From Pelosinus sp. IPA-1 (lineage in GTDB: Bacteria; Bacillota; Negativicutes; DSM-13327): a stretch of DNA of 64,000 nucleotides. Where the stretch lies: positions 289,294 to 353,293 of the forward strand of contig NZ_BSVC01000007.1 in NCBI RefSeq assembly GCF_030269905.1, read 5' to 3'. A program made the translations under genes and the position numbers. Of the stretch, positions 47,734 through 57,763 are shown piece after piece (position 1 is the stretch's first letter; every line of letters starts with the position of its first letter). Under the pieces are notes generated by a model, which did not search any database, was not told the origin of the DNA, and saw only the letters and a program-made list of their open reading frames with translations.

Positions 47734-49636
47734 AGCGATTTTGTAATAGTCTTTCTTTTAACAATTCATAATTCATTGTAAAGTAGGTTCTATTTTGGGC
47801 TTCCCGATGATCAAAGCCATAAGCTCGTCTGCTGACGGCTAAAACGGGAGGTGCTTGAATTCTTTTAGCAACCGCCATACCTGTATAGAGTTTCCACCAC
47901 TTTTCCAGGTCAGTAATAAATTCAACAGGAGTAGGGAAGAGTGTAGCTACAAGTCCTGTCTGGCAGCCTATTTTTTCTTCTAAGATACCTTGTTCATACC
48001 ATAATAGTATATCTTCCGGAGTTCTACGGTTCCAATGTTCCATGAAGGCTCTAAAAAGATAATCATGATAAGGATAAATAATTGGATCACCTTTTCCTTC
48101 ATCAACAGACTGTTCAAAAGAAAGTTCAGCACTAGGAACAAGGTCGATGATATCTTGAGGAATTACTTCTTTTTTGTAAATATGACGATTGAGGTACTCT
48201 GCTAACTCATAAACTTGGTGTTTCCAAAGATCAGACAACGCCGCTAAAAAACCAGCTTGATCTCCATAGAGAGTAGAATAACCTACCGTCATCTCACTTT
48301 TGTTAGCGTTACAAGTAAAACCAGCACCGAAGGCTGCGGCAACACCAGCTAAAATACGAGCTGATCGATCGCGGGCCTGAATGTTTTCGATGACAAAGGG
48401 GCTAATGGTTAATTGTTGCTTATCTCCAGTGGAAAGATTTGTAATAGAAGATTTTTTAAGTTGTTCTACGGTATAATCAACAACTTCTTGAATGGGAATG
48501 ATGGTATATTGGCAACCTAAGTTCTGTGCTAATTTTGCCGATAAGTCTTTTGTCGTTCTGGAATTATATATGCTTGGCATGTTTACTAATAATACATTAT
48601 CGGGGCCAAGGATTTTTGTATAGATAGCAGCACTTACGGCAGAATCAATTCCTCCTGAGGCACCAATTACTACTTTTCTCATACCAATCGAATCTAGAAA
48701 GTGTTTTGTGCCATAAGCAATTCCTTGGTAGATAGTATGAATATCACTATCATCATTAGGAGTTGCGGTTACTGTTTCTATATGTTCAGTGGTAAGATGC
48801 AGGTCGACACAGGCTAGTTTAGTGGAAAAGGCTGGACAATATTCAATGATTTCTCCTCTGCGATTGTATACCGTGCTGCAGCCATCAAATGTGTAAATGG
48901 TTTTTCCATTATTTTGTATGCCTGTATTATTCACATAAATTAAGGGACAATTTACATTTTTCACTTGGGAAGAAAAAAGACGATTTCGTTTGTTGTTTTT
49001 CCCAATGGTATAAGGCGAGCTTGATATATTGATGAAAAAATCAACGGGACCATTCTGGTGAATAGCACCGATGGGTTTCACAGCATAATCATCGCACCAA
49101 CCATCTTCACAAAGCAAGCAACCAACTTTAAGCTGTTTATTGGCTATATTTAATGTAACAGGTTGTAAAAGTTGGCCTACGTTTTTGCCTAATTCGACTG
49201 ACAATTTGCGTAAGCTATAAAAGTGGCGTGAATCATCAAACTCTCGATAATTTGGTTGTAATGTTTTAATGCGGTAAGGATAAGGAAAGTTATCATTTCC
49301 TAAAAGCTTACCTTGGTGAGCGATAAAGCAAGCGTTATATTTACGTACACGACCATCATCGTTTACCTTATTCCAATCCATTGCAATATTACCAAATACA
49401 ATACATATGTCGGTGGAAGCATTAATGATTCGTTGACCATACTCTTCACAGTCTTTTAAAAATGTAAGCTGTTCCCAGGTGTCGCCAAGAAAGTAACCTG
49501 GAATGGACATTTCAGGGAATATAATCATTTGTGCACATTGTTGGCGAGCTTGTTTTATCATAGTAAGCATGGTTTTTGTATTAATATCAGGTCTGCCAGG
49601 GATAATTTCGATTTGTGCAAGAGCTATCTTAAGCAA
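47729..49636 (-). CDS. nadE: Glutamine-dependent NAD+ synthetase
   Basis: 635 aa from TTG 49636 after GAGGTGA. The N-terminal nitrilase-type glutaminase (residues 1-270) has FPEMSIPGY (catalytic Glu) and the CLLCEDGWCDDY segment with the active-site Cys. The C-terminal synthetase (residues 285-635) has the PP-loop GASGGIDSAV and the KSEMTVGYSTLYGD motif. It makes NAD from nicotinate adenine dinucleotide, ATP and glutamine. The length is right for the two-domain enzyme. Single-gene unit. Confidence 0.95.
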   Translation of the reverse strand: MLKIALAQIEIIPGRPDINTKTMLTMIKQARQQCAQMIIFPEMSIPGYFLGDTWEQLTFLKDCEEYGQRIINASTDICIVFGNIAMDWNKVNDDGRVRKYNACFIAHQGKLLGNDNFPYPYRIKTLQPNYREFDDSRHFYSLRKLSVELGKNVGQLLQPVTLNIANKQLKVGCLLCEDGWCDDYAVKPIGAIHQNGPVDFFINISSSPYTIGKNNKRNRLFSSQVKNVNCPLIYVNNTGIQNNGKTIYTFDGCSTVYNRRGEIIEYCPAFSTKLACVDLHLTTEHIETVTATPNDDSDIHTIYQGIAYGTKHFLDSIGMRKVVIGASGGIDSAVSAAIYTKILGPDNVLLVNMPSIYNSRTTKDLSAKLAQNLGCQYTIIPIQEVVDYTVEQLKKSSITNLSTGDKQQLTISPFVIENIQARDRSARILAGVAAAFGAGFTCNANKSEMTVGYSTLYGDQAGFLAALSDLWKHQVYELAEYLNRHIYKKEVIPQDIIDLVPSAELSFEQSVDEGKGDPIIYPYHDYLFRAFMEHWNRRTPEDILLWYEQGILEEKIGCQTGLVATLFPTPVEFITDLEKWWKLYTGMAVAKRIQAPPVLAVSRRAYGFDHREAQNRTYFTMNYELLKERLLQNRS

Positions 49637-49913
49637 AGGACGTCACCTCTTTTTTTAGGTTTAAAGATAAACTTATCTAGGGAAAATGTGAGTGCTAGGT
49701 ATAAAGCTAAAATATAACAATTCTATATTATATAATGATATCCTGCCCCAAAGGGAGAAAAAGATCCTTCTTAGCTTAAGTACATGATAATAGAATTAAG
49801 CCACGACAAAATTTTAAAAAATATATATGGGTATACTAAGAAAAAAGCAGGAGTTTTGTATAACAGTTCATAATTTATAGTGTAATGAATATTATGTTTT
49901 TAGGAGGATTCTT

Positions 49914-50174
49914 ATGGACAATTATTCAAGTATCATGGCAATCTTTCAGGAAAATAGAGTAGAAACAGCGGTGAAAGTTCAAGATGTCTTAACTAAGTAT
50001 GGCTGCTATATTAGGGTTAGGCTTGGGCTACATGGAGATGTAACTGAGGGATGTTCTAATAATGGAATGATTCTTTTACAGTTAAAGGGGGAGGAAACTG
50101 TCGTAGCGGAGTTGGAACAACATTTAAAGGCGATCCCAAATGTAAAAGTTAAGTATATGGTATTGGACTTTTAG
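49914..50174 (+). CDS. ACT-like protein (TM1266/iron-only hydrogenase system regulator type)
   Basis: 86 aa with AGGAGGA before the ATG. The pattern of a first strand and helix (AIFQENRVETAVKVQDVLTKYG), IRVRLGLHG, then GMILLQLKGEETVVAELEQHLKAIPNVKVKYMVL is the ferredoxin-like ACT fold of the TM1266 family, which is found near [FeFe]-hydrogenase maturation genes in anaerobes. No hydrogenase genes are visible here, so the role is open. Confidence 0.7.
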   Translation: MDNYSSIMAIFQENRVETAVKVQDVLTKYGCYIRVRLGLHGDVTEGCSNNGMILLQLKGEETVVAELEQHLKAIPNVKVKYMVLDF

Positions 50175-50220
50175 ATGAACAAAAGTTTGGTTTTAAAATA
50201 GTTTGGTGCTTGCATTTATA

Positions 50221-50248
50221 TAACTTGGTGTAAGCCAAGTTATTTTCG
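50221..50248 (+). terminator. Intrinsic terminator
   Basis: AACTTGG and CCAAGTT stem with a six-base loop followed by ATTTTCGATTTT. Confidence 0.8.
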
Positions 50249-50272
50249 ATTTTGTATACTTTGGAAAGTTTA

Positions 50273-50302
50273 TTGACAAGAAGGTTACAAGAATAATATA
50301 CT
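50273..50302 (+). promoter_or_regulatory. Sigma-A promoter for ybaK and downstream gene
   Basis: TTGACA at 50273-50278 and TATACT at 50297-50302 with an 18-bp spacer, 85 nt upstream of the ybaK start. Confidence 0.75.
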
Positions 50303-50386
50303 ATTTGAAATATGCAATTTTTGTTACATAATAGTATAGTAAAAATATAATATAATTGCTCAAAATGAACAAATGAGGGAGATTTC

Positions 50387-50866
50387 TTGAAGAAAACAAA
50401 TGTTGCTCGTATTTTAGATGGGCTAAAAATTACCTATGAATTACGTGAATATAAAGTAGATGAAAATGATCTGAGTGCAGAAAATGTAGCAAAAAAAATA
50501 GGAGTGCCATTAGAACAAGTTTTCAAAACATTGGTTGTATATGGTGATAAAACAGGAGTATTTATGGCTTGCCTCCCTGGTGGCGCAGAGCTTAATTTAA
50601 AAGCTGTGGCTACTGTTAGTGGTAATAAAAAGGTTGATATGGTGCCATTGAAAGATGTTCAGAAGATAACAGGATATATTCGAGGTGGAGTTTCGCCTTT
50701 AGGCGCAAAAAAACAGTTTGCGGTTTATGTTGATGCTAGTATGATGAAATGGCCTTATATCTCAATCAGCGCTGGCATACGAGGTTGTCAGATTCTTGTG
50801 TCTCCCAGTGATTTGGTGAGCGCCACAAAGGGCGAATTGTGTAATCTTGCCCGTGATATGGTGTAA
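50387..50866 (+). CDS. ybaK: Cys-tRNA(Pro)/Cys-tRNA(Cys) deacylase YbaK/EbsC
   Basis: 159 aa from TTG 50387 with GAGGGAGA upstream. YbaK-type editing domain: KTNVARILDGLKITYELREY, VPLEQVFKTLVVYGDKTGVFMACLPGGAELNLKAVA and GYIRGGVSPLGAKKQFAVYVD with the GxxP-like loop. It removes Cys wrongly attached to tRNA(Pro). The next gene begins 34 nt after its stop, so an operon is likely. Confidence 0.92.
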   Translation: MKKTNVARILDGLKITYELREYKVDENDLSAENVAKKIGVPLEQVFKTLVVYGDKTGVFMACLPGGAELNLKAVATVSGNKKVDMVPLKDVQKITGYIRGGVSPLGAKKQFAVYVDASMMKWPYISISAGIRGCQILVSPSDLVSATKGELCNLARDMV

Positions 50867-50900
50867 AATTAACTTTGTATATTTTCAATGGAGGCATATT

Positions 50901-51554
50901 ATGCAGTTTGATATTCAGAAAAATAAAATGCAGTATAGTTCTAATCGTAGTTTAGGTTATCTTGTTATTCGTAATATTGTGGTACAAGGTACACCGCCAT
51001 CGTTGGCTCAAGAATTTTTTCATTTACAAATTGAAGCAGCTAAATTCTATAATATAGATGAACTGATGGATATTCCACCAATAGTGGGAGTACGGAGTTT
51101 AAAAAAAGTAGAGTTTAATCCAGTTCGGCATACTACAGCATCAGAAGAAGTTGTTCGTCGGGTGTTACAACGAAAAGGCGTCCACTATGTAAACAGTGCA
51201 GTCGCTGTTGCTAATTACTGTGCGATCAAGTTTTTGTTACCCTTTGGTTTGTATGATTTAGATCAAATTGCGGGAAATGTAAGCTGCCAGCTGGATGTAG
51301 AGGAAAATGATAAGAGTAATAGTTCACACAACGTAACGCCACTGTTGGTAGATGACAACGGGATATTTGGTAATCCAATGGCTGATGCGGCTCGTACAGC
51401 GGTAACGTTAGCTACGCGTAATATTTTGGTAGTAATATATGCAGATGGGGAAGTAGAAAAAGAAGAGCTCAAAAAGATACTTACTGTAACAAGTGAGATG
51501 ATGGTTTGTTATAACGGTGGCTCTGTAGAAAAAAAATCAATTCTTGAAGTGTAA
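50901..51554 (+). CDS. B3/4 domain-containing protein
   Basis: 217 aa from ATG 50901 after GGAGGC; the longer frame overlaps ybaK. The VEFNPVRHTTASEEVVRRVLQRKGVHYVNSAVAVANYCAIKFLLPFGLYDLDQI segment is typical of standalone B3/4 proteins, relatives of the editing domain of PheRS beta. It sits behind another tRNA-editing gene, suggesting a trans-editing role. Substrate not deducible. Confidence 0.85.
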   Translation: MQFDIQKNKMQYSSNRSLGYLVIRNIVVQGTPPSLAQEFFHLQIEAAKFYNIDELMDIPPIVGVRSLKKVEFNPVRHTTASEEVVRRVLQRKGVHYVNSAVAVANYCAIKFLLPFGLYDLDQIAGNVSCQLDVEENDKSNSSHNVTPLLVDDNGIFGNPMADAARTAVTLATRNILVVIYADGEVEKEELKKILTVTSEMMVCYNGGSVEKKSILEV

Positions 51555-51609
51555 ATGTGCTGGTCAAGCTAATAGACAAAAAACATTGTTCTAAGAAAGG
51601 GAGTTTAGC

Positions 51610-53115
51610 ATGTATAGTAGTACTCGTGGGGAAAATGATAAACTATTGGCGGCGGAAGCCATAAAAAGAGGAATAGCTGCTGATGGTGGCTTATTTGTAC
51701 CAGATTCAATTCCTAAAGTAGATGAAAAGTGGCTAGCTAATTTAGTGAATTTTGATTATCAAGAGAGAGCATTACACGTATTACGCTTGTTTTTATCTGA
51801 TTATAGCGAAGAAGAATTAAGGGCTTGCATTACTGCTGCTTACACAACAGATAAGTTTGATGACTCTCGGATTGCACCGATCGTTCCTATTGGAGATCAG
51901 ACTTCTGTTCTTGAATTATGGCATGGCCCAACAAGTGCTTTTAAAGATATGGCGCTACAAATCCTACCGCAGCTCATGTCACGAGCCCTTCGTAAAACTG
52001 GCGAAAAGTCTGAAATTGTAATTTTAACGGCAACATCAGGAGATACAGGTAAGGCTGCTTTAGAGGGGTTTGCCAACGTTGAACAAATTAAAATCATTGT
52101 ATTTTATCCTGAAGAAGGCGTCAGTCCAATTCAGCGTTTACAGATGGTAACTCAGCTTGGTTCTAACGTTTCTGTTGTAGCTGTGAAGGGGAATTTTGAT
52201 GACACCCAGACAGGTGTAAAAACCATCTTTAATGATCCTCAATATAATAAGGAGTTAGCAATGAATGGTTTTCAATTATCATCTGCTAATTCAATTAATT
52301 GGGGACGATTAGTACCACAAATTGTATATTATTTTAGTGCTTATGCTGATATGCTACGGGATGGTCACCTTAAGTTGGGACAACTCGTAAATTTTGTTGT
52401 GCCTACAGGAAATTTTGGTAACTTATTAGCGGCTTATTATGCAAAATTAATGGGACTGCCAATTGGGAAACTGATTTGTGCATCGAATAACAATAATGTA
52501 CTAACAGAATTTTTGAATACTGGTGTGTATAATAGACAACGGACTTTTCATAAAACCCTATCTCCCTCTATGGATATTTTAATCTCTAGTAATTTGGAAC
52601 GTTTGTTATATCACATGACCGATGGTAATAGTCAGCAGGTAGGGGAATGGATGGCGCAATTAACCAATAACGGTCATTATCGAGTTGGAGAAAAAGTTCT
52701 ACAAGATATTAAGAAGACTTTTTGGGCTGATTGGGTAGATGACAAGGGTACTGAAGAGATGATTACAAATGTATTTAGTAAATATAACTATGTAGCAGAC
52801 CCTCATACAGCCGTAGCTTGGCAAGTGGCAGATCGATATCGTCAACAGACCAAAGATATGACTCCACAAGTTATTGTATCTACAGCTAGCCCTTTTAAGT
52901 TTAACGAGAGTGTATTAGCTGCGCTTGCAGGCTCCAATGTTATGAATGGAAAAGATGAATTCTCCATGTTGCATGAATTAGCCAAAGTGAGTGGCTGGCC
53001 AGTACCGCCAGCGCTAGCGGCACTGGAGAAGGCAACTATTTATCATAATATTGTTATTGAGAAAGAGGATATGCCTAATATTATAAAGAAGATAATAAAT
53101 AAGAATAAAGACTAA
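51610..53115 (+). CDS. thrC: Threonine synthase
   Basis: 501 aa with AAAGGGAG before the ATG. The N-terminal TRGENDKLLAAEAIKRGIAADGGLFVP and the PLP site GPTSAFKDMALQ (K112) are typical; TATSGDTGKAALEGF is the phosphate-binding segment. It converts O-phospho-L-homoserine to threonine. The length matches the longer E. coli/fungal-type subgroup. No other threonine gene is beside it. Confidence 0.95.
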   Translation: MYSSTRGENDKLLAAEAIKRGIAADGGLFVPDSIPKVDEKWLANLVNFDYQERALHVLRLFLSDYSEEELRACITAAYTTDKFDDSRIAPIVPIGDQTSVLELWHGPTSAFKDMALQILPQLMSRALRKTGEKSEIVILTATSGDTGKAALEGFANVEQIKIIVFYPEEGVSPIQRLQMVTQLGSNVSVVAVKGNFDDTQTGVKTIFNDPQYNKELAMNGFQLSSANSINWGRLVPQIVYYFSAYADMLRDGHLKLGQLVNFVVPTGNFGNLLAAYYAKLMGLPIGKLICASNNNNVLTEFLNTGVYNRQRTFHKTLSPSMDILISSNLERLLYHMTDGNSQQVGEWMAQLTNNGHYRVGEKVLQDIKKTFWADWVDDKGTEEMITNVFSKYNYVADPHTAVAWQVADRYRQQTKDMTPQVIVSTASPFKFNESVLAALAGSNVMNGKDEFSMLHELAKVSGWPVPPALAALEKATIYHNIVIEKEDMPNIIKKIINKNKD

Positions 53116-53135
53116 TGAAGCTTTAGATTATATGT

Positions 53136-53208
53136 TGCAGTCATGTTATTAAAGGCGAGGTTTCCACACCAACGCACAATATAATAATATGACTGTACTT
53201 TTTTTATG
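53136..53208 (+). terminator. Long-loop terminator after thrC
   Basis: CAGTCATGTTATT and AATAATATGACTG pair (one wobble) around a loop of about 31 bases, followed by TACTTTTTTTATG. Confidence 0.75.
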
Positions 53209-53247
53209 TGCAGTCACGATTCCCATGTGAAATTTTTTACTAATAGG

Positions 53248-53281
53248 AATAACAATATATGGAAAAACATATATTGTTATT
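53248..53281. promoter_or_regulatory. 14-bp perfect inverted repeat in the pckA upstream region
   Basis: AATAACAATATATG (53248-53261) and CATATATTGTTATT (53268-53281) flank a 6-bp spacer, 54 nt before the pckA start. No T run follows, so an operator or leader hairpin is more likely than a terminator. Confidence 0.55.
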
Positions 53282-53335
53282 GATAAAGCATCTTTGTTAC
53301 GATTGATGGATTATTATATGAAGGGGGAGTACATG

Positions 53336-54892
53336 ATGGACAGCAGTATTATACTAAACGGTGCAAGTAAGGTTCATTGGAATTTAACTTCGTCGGAATT
53401 GGTAGAAATTTCCTTAGCAAGAAAAGAAGGCTTATTAACTGCAAACGGTGCACTACGGGTAGCTACAGGAAAATATACGGGGCGTTCTCCTAATGACAAA
53501 TTTATTGTGGATTCGCCAGCAGTGCATAGTGAAATTTCCTGGGGAAGTAATAAACCTTTTACGGAACAAAAGTTTGAACAGTTGTATAATCGCATGTTAG
53601 CATATATGGAAAATCGTGAACTATTTGTATTTGAGGGTTTTGCTGGTGCTGATGAGCAATATCACATAAAGGCAAGATTTTATAATGAGTTTGCCTGGCA
53701 GAATTTATTTATTCATCAATTACTAGTACGCCAGGAACTTAATGAAAAAGATTTTCAGCCGGATTTCCAAATTTGTTGTATGCCAGGTTTTAAAGCTGTA
53801 CCTGAAATCGATGGCACGAATTCAGAGGCCTTTATTATTATTCATTTTGAAAAGAAGATGGTATTAATTGGCGGCACACATTATGCAGGAGAAATGAAAA
53901 AATCAATTTTTTCTGTTATGAATTATTTATTGCCCCGACAAGGAATTTTATCAATGCATTGTTCAGCTAATAGGGGGCATAGTGGTGACACGGCATTGTT
54001 TTTTGGCTTAAGTGGTACAGGCAAGACGACACTTTCAGCAGATCCACAGCGCCAGCTCATTGGTGACGATGAACATGCGTGGAGTGATCATGGTATTTTT
54101 AATATTGAAGGTGGTTGCTATGCAAAATGCATTGGCTTACGCCATGAAACAGAGCCACAAATTTGGGATGCCATACGCTTTGGTGCTGTACTGGAGAATG
54201 TGGTTATTGACGAAGATAGAGTAGCTCATTACGATGATCACTCCATAACAGAAAATACAAGGGTTGCTTATCCTGTTGATTTTATACCGAATGCTTTGAT
54301 TCCAGGAATTGGTGGTCATCCTAAAACAGTAGTCTTTTTAACAGCCGATGCTTTTGGTGTATTGCCACCTATATCTAAGTTAAACAAACAGCAGGCTATG
54401 TATCACTTTTTATCTGGTTATACTAGCAAATTGGCTGGTACAGAACGAGGAATTACTAAGCCAGAAGCTACTTTTTCATCTTGTTTTGGGGCACCATTTT
54501 TACCTTTATCACCACTAGTTTATGCTAAGTTATTAGGGGAAAAGCTTGATCAGCATGATACCAATGTATTTTTAATCAATACTGGTTGGTCAGGCGGACC
54601 TTATGGTGTAGGTAGTCGAATGAAATTGTCTTACACAAGAGCTATGGTTACAGCAGCAATTGAAGGGAAACTTGATAATGTAGAATACGAACTGGATACT
54701 ATTTTTAATGTTTATATTCCTACGGAATGTCCAGCTGTACCGTCAGAACTTTTGAAGCCAATTCATACGTGGCAAGACAAAGAAGCATACCAGAGTAAGG
54801 CCAAGGAACTTGCTCAGTTATTTAATCAAAATATTAAAAAATTTGGAGATTCTATACCAACAGAAATAGTAGAAGCTGGTCCTAAGGTTTGA
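53336..54892 (+). CDS. pckA: Phosphoenolpyruvate carboxykinase (ATP)
   Basis: 518 aa from ATG 53336, six bases after AAGGGGGAG; ATG 53333 is also possible. The nucleotide site [13 protein letters not shown] (K230), [16 protein letters not shown] at the front, the metal-binding GDDEHAWSD and the [10 protein letters not shown] segment identify the ATP-type enzyme. It converts oxaloacetate and ATP to PEP, or runs in reverse in fermenters. An inverted repeat upstream suggests regulation. Confidence 0.95.
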   Translation: MDSSIILNGASKVHWNLTSSELVEISLARKEGLLTANGALRVATGKYTGRSPNDKFIVDSPAVHSEISWGSNKPFTEQKFEQLYNRMLAYMENRELFVFEGFAGADEQYHIKARFYNEFAWQNLFIHQLLVRQELNEKDFQPDFQICCMPGFKAVPEIDGTNSEAFIIIHFEKKMVLIGGTHYAGEMKKSIFSVMNYLLPRQGILSMHCSANRGHSGDTALFFGLSGTGKTTLSADPQRQLIGDDEHAWSDHGIFNIEGGCYAKCIGLRHETEPQIWDAIRFGAVLENVVIDEDRVAHYDDHSITENTRVAYPVDFIPNALIPGIGGHPKTVVFLTADAFGVLPPISKLNKQQAMYHFLSGYTSKLAGTERGITKPEATFSSCFGAPFLPLSPLVYAKLLGEKLDQHDTNVFLINTGWSGGPYGVGSRMKLSYTRAMVTAAIEGKLDNVEYELDTIFNVYIPTECPAVPSELLKPIHTWQDKEAYQSKAKELAQLFNQNIKKFGDSIPTEIVEAGPKV

Positions 54893-54908
54893 GTCAACAA
54901 TAAATAAG

Positions 54909-54944
54909 AAAAATGATCTGATTAAAATTCAGATCATTTTTTAT
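54909..54944. terminator. Bidirectional terminator between pckA and the NHEJ operon
   Basis: AAAATGATCTGA and TCAGATCATTTT form a 12-bp stem with a seven-base loop and flanking A/T runs. Confidence 0.9.
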
Positions 54945-55861
54945 TTACTGCCAATATTTAGTATTTCTTGTTTAAGTGTAAGAAGGGGGGCAAATAAGTC
55001 GCCGATCCTCTGAACTCTTTCCAAAACCTGATCGGTAGTGAAAGATAACTGGGTACTATTTTGTTCTTTGTAGGCTTTTTCTACTTCTTCCCACGTAATA
55101 GGAGTAGAAACAGTTGGATATTTTTTTGCCCGTAAAGAGTATACGCAAACTGTTGTCTTATGGTTATCGTTTTGGCTCCAGTCTATGAAAATTTTACCTT
55201 TACGCAAGAATTTTCTCATTTTAGAAACAACAAGAGAAGGATATTGTTGTTCTAATAGACGAGCTATTCCATGAGCAAAATCTTTTGTTTGTTTATAGTT
55301 GGCAGCTTCCGTATTCAAGGGTACGTAAATTTGTAAGCCCTTAGAACCAGATGTCTTTGGGAAGCTCTGAAGATTATTATCTTCCAAGACTTTCTTTAGT
55401 ATAAGGGCAACCTCAGCGCATTGTACAATAGTAGCTGGATGACCTGGATCAAGATCGAAGACAAGTAGCGTAGGACGCAAAGTGTCTTCAGCCAGTGACA
55501 GGGACGTGTGGAGTTCAATGGCTGCCAAATTAACAGCCCAAATAAGAGAGGCTAAGTCTTGGACTACGCAAAAGTCAATATTTTTGTTCTTGCCTTCACT
55601 CCACACGGGGACTGTAGCTACCCAATTTGGGCGGAATGCAGGGCACTGTTTTTGATAGAAAAACTTCGCTTCTGCACCGTTTGGATACCGTTTTAACGTT
55701 AAAGGACGACCTATCAGGTGAGGCAAGAGAAAGGGGGCAATGCGACTATAGTAATCAATTACCTGTGCCTTTGTAAAGTTGGTTGATGTATAAAAGATTT
55801 TCTCTAGGTTTGAGAGGGTTAGTTGTACATTATCAATTTGAACTAGGGTGTTGTTAGGCAT
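54941..55861 (-). CDS. LigD-type DNA repair polymerase (prim-pol domain)
   Basis: 306 aa equal to the standalone polymerase domain of LigD. Motifs: LTLSNLEKIFY and RPLTLKRYPNG near the front, LVFDLDPG (catalytic D-x-D), KTSGSKGLQIYVPL and ISW-like IDWSQND. It fills gaps with ribo- or deoxynucleotides during end joining. Its start overlaps the second Ku gene by 8 nt, so the two are co-translated. Last gene of the ligase-Ku-polymerase operon. Confidence 0.92.
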   Translation of the reverse strand: MPNNTLVQIDNVQLTLSNLEKIFYTSTNFTKAQVIDYYSRIAPFLLPHLIGRPLTLKRYPNGAEAKFFYQKQCPAFRPNWVATVPVWSEGKNKNIDFCVVQDLASLIWAVNLAAIELHTSLSLAEDTLRPTLLVFDLDPGHPATIVQCAEVALILKKVLEDNNLQSFPKTSGSKGLQIYVPLNTEAANYKQTKDFAHGIARLLEQQYPSLVVSKMRKFLRKGKIFIDWSQNDNHKTTVCVYSLRAKKYPTVSTPITWEEVEKAYKEQNSTQLSFTTDQVLERVQRIGDLFAPLLTLKQEILNIGSK

Positions 55862-56672
55862 GAGCTTTTTTCCTCCTAGTTTTAGCTGGAGTTTTCTTTT
55901 TTAAGGCTGCAAGGCTTGCCTCGAGTGCTGCCATTAAATCAACTACTTTACCACCCTGTTCGGCTGCGGGCTGCTGTGTGATTACTTGTCCTTCTGCTTT
56001 GCGTTCAATCATCGATAACATTTTTTCTCTGTATTCATTATGGTATTTTTCTGGTGCAAAGTTACTGGAGAGAGACTCAATTAATTGCAGGGCGATAGTT
56101 AATTCTCGCTGATCCGGCTCATTCTCGATACTTGGTAGGTCTTCTAACTCTTTTTGCGGTATTATTTCATCAGAGAAAAACATAGTTGACAGTGTGATTG
56201 CATTCTCTGTAGGGCGTATTGCTGCAATATATTGTTTATTACGTAATACAAAATTAGCGATTGCCGTTTTTTGTGATTTCTTCATGGCAAATAGTAACAG
56301 AGAGTAGGCCTTTTCCATTCCTTTATCAGGTGTCAGATAATAGGAGTGCTCGAAATAAATAGGGTCAATTTCTTCTAAACGGACAAAATCATCAATTTGA
56401 ATGCGCCGTGAGCTTTTCGGATAGACGTTTTCAATTTCTTCAGATGATAAAACTACATACTGTTCCGGTGAAATCTCGTAGCCTTTGACAATTTCTTCAT
56501 TTGGCACTTCACTGCCATCGTTAGCACAAACTCGTTTTAACCGGATACGGCACCCATCACTTTTCCGAAGCTGGTGAAAATGTAATGTTTTCTTTTTTAC
56601 AGCATTATATAATTTGATAGGTATATTGACTAATCCAAAGCTGATCGAACCGCTCCATACTGGTCTAGGCAT
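55854..56672 (-). CDS. ku: Ku protein, second copy
   Basis: 272 aa with AAGGAGAAT before the ATG. Ku family segments: RPVWSGSISFGLVNIPIKLY, LHFHQLRKSDGCRI, EIVKGYEISPEQYVVL, FEHSYYLTPDKGMEKAYSLLL and DLMAALEASLAALKKK with a basic tail. Clearly related to the first Ku but diverged. It lies between the ligase and polymerase genes of the same operon and probably forms the main end-joining machine with them. Confidence 0.94.
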   Translation of the reverse strand: MPRPVWSGSISFGLVNIPIKLYNAVKKKTLHFHQLRKSDGCRIRLKRVCANDGSEVPNEEIVKGYEISPEQYVVLSSEEIENVYPKSSRRIQIDDFVRLEEIDPIYFEHSYYLTPDKGMEKAYSLLLFAMKKSQKTAIANFVLRNKQYIAAIRPTENAITLSTMFFSDEIIPQKELEDLPSIENEPDQRELTIALQLIESLSSNFAPEKYHNEYREKMLSMIERKAEGQVITQQPAAEQGGKVVDLMAALEASLAALKKKTPAKTRRKKAHA

Positions 56673-56733
56673 ATCATGATTCTCCTTTTTATAGACTACA
56701 TTACTTAAAAGTGAAGTAGTTAATATTGAAAAT

Positions 56734-57714
56734 TTAACTTTCTTTTATTACAAAGGGTGCAGATTTATCGTAACGCAGGCCTTTAAAAGAGGGGTGCCGG
56801 AGAGTGTTGTTTGGCGTCCATTCGGTAAATTCAAACTCACCGACTATTTGCGGTTCAACAAAGTTTGTGCCTCTTGGGGAGATATCAGTGGAAAAGGGAC
56901 TACTATCTCGTTTAAGAGGAGTTAACATAGCTAACAACTTTTGGAGTAGATCTTTAGTGAAACCGGTACCTACCTTACCCGCATAGAGAAACTGTGGTTC
57001 TTTATTCTCAGCTTTTGCTTGCTTAGGTGTCATATCATAATAGCCTAATACTAATGAACCGATACCGTCAGATCGTTGACCCTTGCCAGGTAACCAACCA
57101 CCAATCACGAATTCTTGACGATGGTTATTTTTTATCTTTAACCAATCGTCACTTCGTTTGCCAGGCAAATAATGACTGATAAGTCGTTTGGCTATAATTC
57201 CTTCCAAACCTAGATTAGAAACGGCCTTTTGTATTTCTTTTCCATTTCCTAATTGATAAGCTGGAACCTGCAAATTTGTACTAGAAAGTTCTAGTTTATC
57301 AAGTATCTGGCGTCGCTCTGTATATGGAAGGTCCATTAAATATTTATTGTTGAGGTAAAGTATATCAAAGGAAATATAAGTTACAGGTATCTCTTGCCTT
57401 TTTTTTGTAATGACAATAGAGGAGCTAAGGCCCATTCGATGTTGTAATAAGGAAAAGGATGGACGTCCACTTGTATCTAAGACAATAATTTCCCCATCAA
57501 GGATCACTTGTTGTCCGTTCAGTATTGTTCCTAATTCTTGGAGTTCCGGGTATTGGGATGTAATATCTTTTTGATTGCGGCTTCTTAATACAATTTCGTT
57601 ATTTATATGGTAGAGAATGCAGCGCATGCCATCCCATTTAATTTCGAAACCATATTGATTGTCATCCGTGGGTAGATTACCTTGTTTTGCTAACATAGGT
57701 TTTATAAACTGCAT
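56734..57714 (-). CDS. ATP-dependent DNA ligase (LigD ligase-domain type)
   Basis: 326 aa standalone ligase. Adenylation motif I is EIKWDGMR with K26. LDGEIIVLD (motif III), EGIIAKRL (motif IV) and DDWLKIKN (motif V) follow, then the OB-fold with GSLVLGYYD and KVGTGFT. It seals the ends held by Ku. The phosphoesterase domain of full LigD is not in this operon. The start follows GGAGGGG. Confidence 0.93.
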   Translation of the reverse strand: MQFIKPMLAKQGNLPTDDNQYGFEIKWDGMRCILYHINNEIVLRSRNQKDITSQYPELQELGTILNGQQVILDGEIIVLDTSGRPSFSLLQHRMGLSSSIVITKKRQEIPVTYISFDILYLNNKYLMDLPYTERRQILDKLELSSTNLQVPAYQLGNGKEIQKAVSNLGLEGIIAKRLISHYLPGKRSDDWLKIKNNHRQEFVIGGWLPGKGQRSDGIGSLVLGYYDMTPKQAKAENKEPQFLYAGKVGTGFTKDLLQKLLAMLTPLKRDSSPFSTDISPRGTNFVEPQIVGEFEFTEWTPNNTLRHPSFKGLRYDKSAPFVIKES

Positions 57715-57763
57715 CAGTACCCCTCCATTTTCTTAGTATTTTTATATAATTGATTCTCTATAC

